Part shown: positions 8,352-12,698 of the stretch, in pieces
Numbering within the stretch: position 1 is the first letter of the stretch
Layout of the letters: each line of letters starts with the position of its first letter
Source: Saprospiraceae bacterium
Lineage (GTDB): Bacteria > Bacteroidota > Bacteroidia > Chitinophagales > Saprospiraceae
Reading direction: 5' to 3'
Assembly: GCA_004297645.1 (NCBI GenBank)
Contig: SCUG01000641.1
Location: 1-12,698 of the forward strand
DNA length: 12,698 nt
The notes under the pieces: generated by a model
Database searches by the model: none
What the model was told of the DNA's origin: nothing
What the model saw: the letters and a program-made list of their open reading frames with translations, nothing else
Program-made: the position numbers and the translations under genes

Positions 8352-9829
8352 CAGCCCCGGCGAACAGCGTCCTCCCGGAAATTTTCATCGAAATCTTTTA
8401 GCCGGGCTATCATGGCGAGCATGATGTAAAAGATGATGCTCGTGGGCAGCAGGGTGATGGCTTCCTGCGGGTAGCTGGCCAAAGCAAGCAGAAAAACGCT
8501 GGTGCTCAGGCCGAGATAGATGACTTTAATGGTGGGGTCTTTTACCCTGAAATAATAGCGCATGCTGGTGCGCAGGGCGGTGAAAAGCAGCATCAGGTAA
8601 AGCAGTAGCCCTACCCATCCAGTTTCTACGGCGAGCCGGACGTACAGGCTATCGTGGGCAAAACTGGACAGCCAGCTTCCGGGAGAAAAGCGCTGGCCCC
8701 AATACCCCGTGCTGCCGAGGCCCGCTCCAAAGGGGTGGGTTTGGATGTAAGGCCTGACCCTTTTTTGGTTCTGCATTCGCACCTCAATAGTATCGTCGCT
8801 ATCCCCGCGGAAGGCAGACTGGATGCGCCAGATGACAGCGTTATTCGTTGATTTCATTACGAAGGCCGTGCCAGCCAATAGAATGAACAGGGTCAACAGA
8901 ATGGTTCGCTTTTTTAGTGTCAAAATTGTGATGAAAAGGATGCCGGCAGGGATGAGCACGAAAGGCGTCCGGGAGCCGGCATAGGCCATGCACATCACCA
9001 TCGCAATGCCAGCTACCACCAGCGCTGCCTTGCGCGATTTCCGAAATGGCCCACTCGCCAGCACAAAGGCGAACAAGCTCATGTATCCCATGAGAATTCC
9101 AAAAGTGGTAGGGTCGGAAAAAAAGGAAAATACCCGCAACCGGCTCCATTGAAATATCAGCATGAAGCGCTCCTCATCGGCATTGAGCCAGGTGATTTCC
9201 GCATCGCTGAAACCGATGAATTCCTGCTTGAGGGCATAAAGGGCCGAGACAAAACTCAGTACCAAAATGACGTTCAACGTATTGACGATGCGATGGTAAC
9301 TATTGAGCGCATGGCAGGCGATGAAATACAGCGCCAGCATGAGCGCCACCGTGCGCACCGTGTAAATCCAGGCCATCCTGGAGGCAGCCCAGGGGTTCAT
9401 TCCTTCCAGCAGGTTGTACCCTATCCACACCAAAATGAAAAGGCTGATGGGGCTTTTGGCAAAACTGAAATCACGCTCCAGCACGAGCTTGGCCAACAGC
9501 CCGGCAAGCAGCACAACGAGCAGACCGTCGAGAGCCGTGCCTATCGGGGCATCGGTGTATTTTGAAACCAGGCCAATAAAAAATGCACTCACCAGCATGA
9601 CGTTTATCCCAAAATAAAGATGGACGAAGCAGGCCACCAAAAGCGGAATACCCACGAGCACCCCTACTACTATCACCGCGCCTTTCAGCGATAAAAATGA
9701 CAGACCCAACGCCAGCCCTAAAGCACAGATGAGCATCAATCCATACCCCAAGGGGTTGTTCAACTTCTCGAACAACACCTGCCGCAACAACCATTCTTTC
9801 AGGCCTATAAGGCCGGGTGTTTTTACCAT
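8351..9829 (-). CDS. O-antigen ligase/polymerase-family (Wzy_C/WaaL-like) membrane protein
   Basis: The 492-residue, strongly hydrophobic product has about 10-12 predicted membrane helices, starting around residues 25-65 (LMLICALGLALGLSFLSL, then VIVVGVLVGIPLLVACFVHLYF). The family signature region follows: HPFGAGLGSTGYWGQRF from His365 in the long periplasmic loop, then SSFAHDSLYVRLAVETGWVG with His392 before the last helices. Members ligate or polymerise undecaprenyl-linked glycans at the periplasmic face; ligase and polymerase roles cannot be separated from sequence alone. I chose the ATG at 9829 (MVKTPGLIGLK); an in-frame TTG at 9859 would add ten residues. It lies upstream of the GT4 gene at 7120-8253 and is probably in one operon with it. 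Two terminator-like hairpins upstream suggest transcription starts after 10018, but I found no convincing promoter there. Confidence 0.88.
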   Translation of the reverse strand: MVKTPGLIGLKEWLLRQVLFEKLNNPLGYGLMLICALGLALGLSFLSLKGAVIVVGVLVGIPLLVACFVHLYFGINVMLVSAFFIGLVSKYTDAPIGTALDGLLVVLLAGLLAKLVLERDFSFAKSPISLFILVWIGYNLLEGMNPWAASRMAWIYTVRTVALMLALYFIACHALNSYHRIVNTLNVILVLSFVSALYALKQEFIGFSDAEITWLNADEERFMLIFQWSRLRVFSFFSDPTTFGILMGYMSLFAFVLASGPFRKSRKAALVVAGIAMVMCMAYAGSRTPFVLIPAGILFITILTLKKRTILLTLFILLAGTAFVMKSTNNAVIWRIQSAFRGDSDDTIEVRMQNQKRVRPYIQTHPFGAGLGSTGYWGQRFSPGSWLSSFAHDSLYVRLAVETGWVGLLLYLMLLFTALRTSMRYYFRVKDPTIKVIYLGLSTSVFLLALASYPQEAITLLPTSIIFYIMLAMIARLKDFDENFREDAVRRG

Positions 9830-10017
9830 TTTAAAAAATAGCAAGGAGTCACTAATCAAATGGGTGGGATGTCATGGCTGGATGTTTTCGAAGCTGGTGC
9901 CTGTACGAATTCGTTACTGTGGCCCACATCAGCCAGCCAGCTATGCCATCAGGATATTCAACAACTATGCTAAGTTTGGAAACAAATTGCTTCCGGGCAG
10001 GCCCGGCGGAATATCCG

Positions 10018-10051
10018 AAAAAAGGAACAGGCATGATGGAGCAGTTCCTTT
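10018..10051 (-). terminator. Second terminator-like hairpin downstream of the micro-gene
   Basis: On the minus strand, AAAGGAAC (10051-10044) pairs with GTTCCTTT (10028-10021) across a 15-base loop. The descending arm runs directly into more T residues (10020-10018), giving six consecutive Ts. The stem is AT-rich, so it is a weaker terminator than the one just upstream, for which it may act as backup. Confidence 0.4.
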
Positions 10052-10062
10052 AAAAACAGGGT

Positions 10063-10111
10063 AAAAAGAAGGGGAAGCGGCCCTCTAAAATAATTGCCGG
10101 TTTCCCCCTTC
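10063..10111 (-). terminator. Intrinsic terminator for the 39-codon micro-gene
   Basis: On the minus strand, GAAGGGGGAAACCGGC (10111-10096) pairs with GCCGCTTCCCCTTC (10081-10068) with small internal bulges, around an AT-rich loop, and is followed by TTTTT (10067-10063). A G/C-rich stem followed by a U tract is the classic Rho-independent layout. It begins 47 bases after the micro-gene stop codon, with nothing else upstream on that strand to terminate. Confidence 0.6.
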
Positions 10112-10158
10112 CTAACCCATTCAAATATATCTTGAGATTTTGAGGACGGTTTGTAGTC

Positions 10159-10278
10159 TCAAAAAAACAAAACTTTCAGGAAAAAGCCCAGTAACATCAA
10201 AAAACAAAGTGCAACAGCCAGCGTCTCTGACAGCTTTTCTTTAGTCGAAAGTTCCATGTTGTCTCGTTCTTTCTGCAT
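10159..10278 (-). CDS. Candidate 39-residue single-pass membrane micro-protein
   Basis: From the ATG at 10278 the frame reads MQKERDNMELSTKEKLSETL and then continues as AVALCFLMLLGFFLKVLFF before TGA, 39 residues in all. The first half is charged and soluble. The second half is one hydrophobic helix of about 17-19 residues (from about residue 20) with a single Lys near its end, as expected for a membrane-inserted peptide with its N-terminus in the cytoplasm. A second ATG at codon 8 would give a 32-residue form. The frame is followed by two terminator-like hairpins on the same strand, which supports a separate transcript. An inverted-repeat element with a possible promoter lies directly upstream. 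I do not know its function. Tiny membrane proteins of this type often act as partners or regulators of larger membrane proteins; here that is only inference. It is too short for most gene callers. Confidence 0.5.
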   Translation of the reverse strand: MQKERDNMELSTKEKLSETLAVALCFLMLLGFFLKVLFF

Positions 10279-10292
10279 AATGGTTTATTTAC

Positions 10293-10421
10293 GGGTGTGG
10301 CTTCAATTTGATGTGCTGATGAACCCTTCAAATAAAAAACAGGGAAGCCCGTGCATGAGTCCCAATTTGCGGAATCACGAATCGAGGCTTTTATAAAATA
10401 CATCAAATTGAAGCTACACCC
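10293..10421. repeat. 129-bp element with 22-bp terminal inverted repeats (MITE-like)
   Basis: The left end GGGTGTGGCTTCAATTTGAT (continuing GT, 10293-10314) is repeated in inverse at 10400-10421 with one mismatch (G to A at position 7). The 85 bases between have no coding potential that I can support. The outward-facing ends begin GGGTGT, as in some insertion sequences, and the size fits a miniature inverted-repeat element. I see no convincing target-site duplication: at most AC is shared by the two flanks. It could instead be a large regulatory hairpin upstream of the micro-gene. Confidence 0.6.
10329..10336 (-). promoter_or_regulatory. Weak candidate -7 box for the micro-gene
   Basis: The minus strand reads TTTATTTG, one mismatch from the Bacteroidota -7 consensus TANNTTTG, about 50 bases upstream of the micro-gene ATG and inside the inverted-repeat element. 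The nearest TTG upstream is at a spacing of about 25 bases, longer than the usual 19-21, so this is tentative. Confidence 0.2.
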
Positions 10422-10437
10422 ACCGTTCATTGCCCTG

Positions 10438-10471
10438 AGCACCGCCTCTCCCGAAGGTTATCGGGAGTGCT
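10438..10471. repeat. Bulged hairpin between the inverted-repeat element and the palindromic repeats
   Basis: The inner arms CTCCCGA (10448-10454) and TCGGGAG (10461-10467) pair, and the outer arms AGCA (10438-10441) and TGCT (10468-10471) extend the stem around a one-sided bulge (10442-10447). It lies downstream of the TuaH-like glycosyltransferase gene on the minus strand and may help end or protect that transcript. No T run follows on either strand. Confidence 0.4.
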
Positions 10472-10487
10472 GAGGAAGATGGGCAAC

Positions 10488-10512
10488 TTGGGGGCTTCGC
10501 CCCCAAACCCCT
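10488..10512 (-). repeat. G/C-rich palindromic repeat, copy 1
   Basis: The core TTGGGGGCTTCGCCCCCAA (10488-10506) is a perfect 8-bp stem with a 3-base loop. Including the flanking bases to 10512, its reverse complement is identical over 25 bases to the copy at 12640-12664. It also pairs with copy 2 at 10552-10569 over 18 positions with one mismatch, so the two could form one long hairpin with a 39-base loop. Confidence 0.8.
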
Positions 10513-10549
10513 TTTTGCGCTATGCCTTTTTGGTTCCGGCATCGCCAGG

Positions 10550-11779
10550 TTAGGGGCTTGGGGGCGAAGAGGCATCAAGGTGCCGGTTCGCCACCGCCCA
10601 AAACTCTTCCACACGGGCGGTCCATGTATTTTGGCGAGCAAGGGCCAAGCGTTGCGCCTTCAACCGGGGGCAGTCTCCAGCAATGGCCAGCGGGATAAGG
10701 CCGGTAAAATCTTCCTCATCTTTGGCGAGGTAAATATCTTTTTCAAAGCCCCGGATATCCTCCGAAAAATTGGTAGAAACTACGGGTTTTCCGGCAGCAA
10801 GATACTCGTTGATTTTGAGCGGATAAATACTCGACGTGAGTTTGTTTATAGAAAACGGTATCAGTGCTACGTCGAAATGCTGCAAAAAAGCGGGCAACTC
10901 GCTGATGTGTTTTCCGCCGGTGAACACCACATTCGGCAACCTGTCAAGTCCGTACTCGCTAACGCCACTGCTGTTCACAGGCCCCACAAGTACGAGCGTC
11001 TTATCTGCATGGCGTTCCGCCACCTTTCGAAGCAGTCCGTAACTGATTCGGTTGGGGTCGAGATTACCGGTGAAGCCGATGATTTTTCCGCTGATACCAG
11101 CAAGTTCTGCCGGTCGAGGCAGTACCTTTTCCAGGGCTTGCTGGAAAATCGAAATATCCGCTGCATTGTGCAGCAAGTGGGTATGTGGATTCAATGGCTT
11201 TTTTAGGCGGAGCAGATTGCGAGACGTAACGAACACAATATCTGCCTGCCCGATGACCTCCTCTTCGAGCCGTGCACCATGCCTGGCTGTGTAGGCCTCT
11301 TCCCACATGTCGTCAATGCATTGGTAAATGCTAAGCCTTGCTCCAAAATTTTTGGGCAGCACCCCCGCCAGATATGGATTGAAACAGTTAATGTAGATGA
11401 AATCCTTGAGTTTGAAATCGCGCACCACCTGCCGAATGCAATTCAGCACCACGCGGTTGTTGTAACGGAGCAATTCCCGGTAGGCCTTGCCCTCCGGCAT
11501 CCAATTGACAGGCAGCGTCAGCGGGGGCTGTGTGGCCACTACTTCCGGCAGTTCCGGGATGGTCTCATAGCGCATCTTATTTTTCAACAAGTCCGGCCGG
11601 CGGGCCACTACCGCAGGCATATTCCAATTGGCGATAAAATCTTTTACGGAGTAAGGAGGATTGATGTAAAAAACCCGGTTGTTTTTGACGAACTCCCGCG
11701 TAAACGAAAGCGACACCGAGGAATAGGCGTTGTCCCAGGGAAACAAAGTGAAGTACAAGATGTCGGGGTTCGGCGTCAT
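10550..11779 (-). CDS. TuaH-like GT4 glycosyltransferase
   Basis: The 409-residue GT-B glycosyltransferase probably adds a sugar to a lipid-linked surface polysaccharide in the cytoplasm. The N-terminal half opens PDILYFTLFPWDNAYSSVSL and contains FIYINCFNPYLAG and IYQCIDDMWEE (Asp156-Asp157), as seen in TuaH-type enzymes. The C-terminal half has IIGFTGNLDPNRISYGLL, LVLVGPV and the donor-site segment YPLKINEYLAAGKPVVST from Tyr319, where Lys and Glu take the place of the usual GT4 signature residues. The ATG at 11779 is preferred over the TTG just before it (11782). It starts 10 bases after the methyltransferase stop, so the two are almost certainly cotranscribed. The normal protein end appears to be near EEFWAVANRHL. 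The last residues (about ASSPPSP) and the TAA are encoded by a G/C-rich repeat copy, which suggests that the original 3' end was replaced by the repeat. Confidence 0.88.
   Translation of the reverse strand: MTPNPDILYFTLFPWDNAYSSVSLSFTREFVKNNRVFYINPPYSVKDFIANWNMPAVVARRPDLLKNKMRYETIPELPEVVATQPPLTLPVNWMPEGKAYRELLRYNNRVVLNCIRQVVRDFKLKDFIYINCFNPYLAGVLPKNFGARLSIYQCIDDMWEEAYTARHGARLEEEVIGQADIVFVTSRNLLRLKKPLNPHTHLLHNAADISIFQQALEKVLPRPAELAGISGKIIGFTGNLDPNRISYGLLRKVAERHADKTLVLVGPVNSSGVSEYGLDRLPNVVFTGGKHISELPAFLQHFDVALIPFSINKLTSSIYPLKINEYLAAGKPVVSTNFSEDIRGFEKDIYLAKDEEDFTGLIPLAIAGDCPRLKAQRLALARQNTWTARVEEFWAVANRHLDASSPPSP
10552..10569 (+). repeat. G/C-rich repeat, copy 2, overlapping the end of the glycosyltransferase gene
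   Basis: AGGGGCTTGGGGGCGAAG matches the left 18 bases of the copy at 12640 with one change (C for T at 10557). It lacks the closing CCCCCAA arm, so it is a partial copy. Read on the minus strand it supplies the last sense codons of the glycosyltransferase gene and part of its stop codon. Confidence 0.7.
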
Positions 11780-11789
11780 CAAATGGAGG

Positions 11790-12578
11790 TTATGGCTGCT
11801 TTTTCAACAAAACGAATTCTTTTGTCACGAGGTAATCGAGCAGCGGCATTCGCAAATTCAGGTCGTGCATCAGGGGCAGCCAGTTCAAGAAAGAATGGCT
11901 CTTGCGATAAACGCATTGCAGGCCGCTTCCCTCCACAGCCGCCATGAGCTTAGCGTGAGTAAGGTGGTTCAGGCCTTTGTAGGCAGCGATGAGGTCGCCC
12001 TCTTCGTCGCCGACAATGGGCCGGTTGTTTTTGGCGATGAGTTTCATAAGCCACGCCTGCGGCAAAAACTGACACCACGGTATGCCCACGACATGCGAAA
12101 CATGCGACGCATAAGGGCTTCCCCATGGCGGGTACGAAATAAATACCTGGCCACGGGTGGCGAGGGCCATGCTCATAGCTGCCAGCATCTGCTTCAACAG
12201 CGGCAACGGGATGTGTTCCGCCACATCGTTCAGCACGATGAAATCGTATTTTTCGGTCAGTGGGTTGTCGAGGATATTGCGTACCTCGAAGGTCACGTTT
12301 TCCACTGAATGACGGCGTTTGAGGTCATTGGCAATGCGGATATGGTGGCGGTCAATGTCCACGCCATGCACCCTGCACTTCCAGGTTTTGGCGTACCAAA
12401 GGCTCATGCCTCCCATGCCGCAACCAAAATCGAGCACGAGTTTCTGGTCTAAGTTAAATCTGTTGCGCAGCAGTTGTTTGTCCACCTTCAGGTGGCTGGC
12501 ATCCTCGCTGAGGAAATTCTGTTCGGCATATTCCATGCCCTCGTGATAAAGTGCCTGAGTCATCATTCTATTTTCCAT
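11790..12578 (-). CDS. Class I SAM-dependent methyltransferase
   Basis: The 262-residue product has a Rossmann-like SAM domain: motif I LVLDFGCGMGGMS (Leu47-Ser59), the acidic residue after strand 2 in GVDID (72-76, binding the SAM ribose), and FIVLNDVAEHI (113-123) for strand 4 and the active-site region. The later half (VFISYPPWGSPYASHVSH, GIPWCQFLP, GLNHLTHAKL) resembles small-molecule and glycan methyltransferases found in polysaccharide clusters. The substrate is unknown; methylation of a sugar residue is inferred from the neighbouring glycosyltransferase. The ATG at 12578 begins MENRMMTQALYHEG; the ATGs at codons 5 and 6 are possible alternatives. It is the first gene of a two-gene unit with the TuaH-like gene. 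No clear promoter is visible in the 120 bases upstream. Confidence 0.88.
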   Translation of the reverse strand: MENRMMTQALYHEGMEYAEQNFLSEDASHLKVDKQLLRNRFNLDQKLVLDFGCGMGGMSLWYAKTWKCRVHGVDIDRHHIRIANDLKRRHSVENVTFEVRNILDNPLTEKYDFIVLNDVAEHIPLPLLKQMLAAMSMALATRGQVFISYPPWGSPYASHVSHVVGIPWCQFLPQAWLMKLIAKNNRPIVGDEEGDLIAAYKGLNHLTHAKLMAAVEGSGLQCVYRKSHSFLNWLPLMHDLNLRMPLLDYLVTKEFVLLKKQP

Positions 12579-12639
12579 TTATACTGTCGAGCGTTAGGTT
12601 TTGTCCATCCCGGGTATTTGGCGTTGGCTTCGCTGGCTT

Positions 12640-12664
12640 AGGGGTTTGGGGGCGAAGCCCCCAA
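12640..12664 (+). repeat. G/C-rich palindromic repeat, copy 3
   Basis: The core TTGGGGGCGAAGCCCCCAA (12646-12664) is the reverse complement of the core at 10488-10506, and identity extends to 25 bases. It lies about 60 bases upstream of the methyltransferase start. A further G/C-rich small hairpin, CCGCC-GGA-GGCGG, follows at 12683-12695 up to the window edge, so the repeat region may extend beyond the window. Confidence 0.8.
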
Positions 12665-12698
12665 TATCCCCTCCCCCCGGCACCGCCGGAGGCGGCGC

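Larger units (their letters stand above)
9830..10158. other. Intergenic stretch upstream of O-antigen ligase, no convincing long gene
   Basis: This 329-base stretch holds two minus-strand terminator-like hairpins (annotated separately) and a short perfect palindrome, CCGGGC-AG-GCCCGG, at 9993-10006. A minus-strand -7-like octamer TATATTTG lies at 10129-10122, but the two hairpins stand between it and the O-antigen ligase gene, so it is doubtful as that gene's promoter. The minus-strand 60-codon frame at 9852-10034 starts inside one of the hairpins and shows no protein-like features. Confidence 0.6.

Noticed and set aside
9971..9978. Plus-strand TAAGTTTG, a perfect TANNTTTG match
   Set aside because: No -33 element at the right distance and no plus-strand gene downstream; expected by chance in AT-rich sequence.
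9852..10034. 60-codon minus-strand frame upstream of the O-antigen ligase
   Set aside because: Its ATG lies inside a terminator-like hairpin, its sequence is unconvincing (no motif, signal or helix), and it runs into the ligase leader.
10122..10129. Minus-strand TATATTTG as promoter of the O-antigen ligase operon
   Set aside because: Two terminator-like hairpins lie between it and the gene, and no -33 element is present. It could matter only if those hairpins act as an attenuator, for which there is no evidence.
10197..10442. 81-codon minus-strand frame
   Set aside because: It runs through the whole 129-bp inverted-repeat element and out of phase across the micro-gene. Its composition looks random.
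11279..11947. 222-codon plus-strand frame
   Set aside because: It is a shadow of the TuaH-like glycosyltransferase and methyltransferase genes and even spans the junction between them.

Overview
This 12.7 kb window looks like an ordinary chromosomal segment from a member of the Bacteroidota, possibly the Saprospiria. The evidence is the type of OmpA-family protein, a large 7TM-HD phosphohydrolase, a DUF5995-like protein, TANNTTTG-like -7 boxes, and weak or absent Shine-Dalgarno sequences. The class-level placement is inference from gene style; no rRNA or other marker is present.

Left part (1-7027): the 5' two thirds of lepA (elongation factor 4, minus strand, cut by the window edge) diverges from a secreted protein with two OmpA-like domains (plus strand). 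A perfect 16-bp inverted repeat separates that gene from a convergent membrane HD-domain protein of the PgpH type, a probable cyclic-di-AMP phosphodiesterase. A divergent plus-strand gene for a DUF5995-like protein follows, and it converges on a minus-strand succinate-semialdehyde dehydrogenase of the Sad/YneI type. These genes are housekeeping or general metabolism and form no obvious joint pathway.

Right part (7120-12578), all on the minus strand: a surface-polysaccharide group. In transcription order it holds a class I SAM methyltransferase, a TuaH-like GT4 glycosyltransferase 10 bp behind it, a regulatory and repeat-rich gap, an O-antigen ligase/polymerase-family membrane protein, and a second GT4 glycosyltransferase. 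The set fits assembly or modification of an exopolysaccharide or O-antigen-like glycan, but no flippase or sugar-nucleotide gene lies in the window.

The gap at 9830-10549 is the least explained stretch. It contains a 39-codon single-TM micro-gene with two terminator-like hairpins behind it and a 129-bp inverted-repeat element with 22-bp ends in front of it. Next to that are copies of a G/C-rich palindromic repeat, which recurs upstream of the methyltransferase and has apparently been captured as the last codons and stop of the TuaH-like glycosyltransferase gene. A possible 33-codon coupling ORF bridges the O-antigen ligase and second glycosyltransferase genes exactly. I saw no CRISPR array, tRNA, rRNA, transposase gene, phage gene or recognisable defence system.
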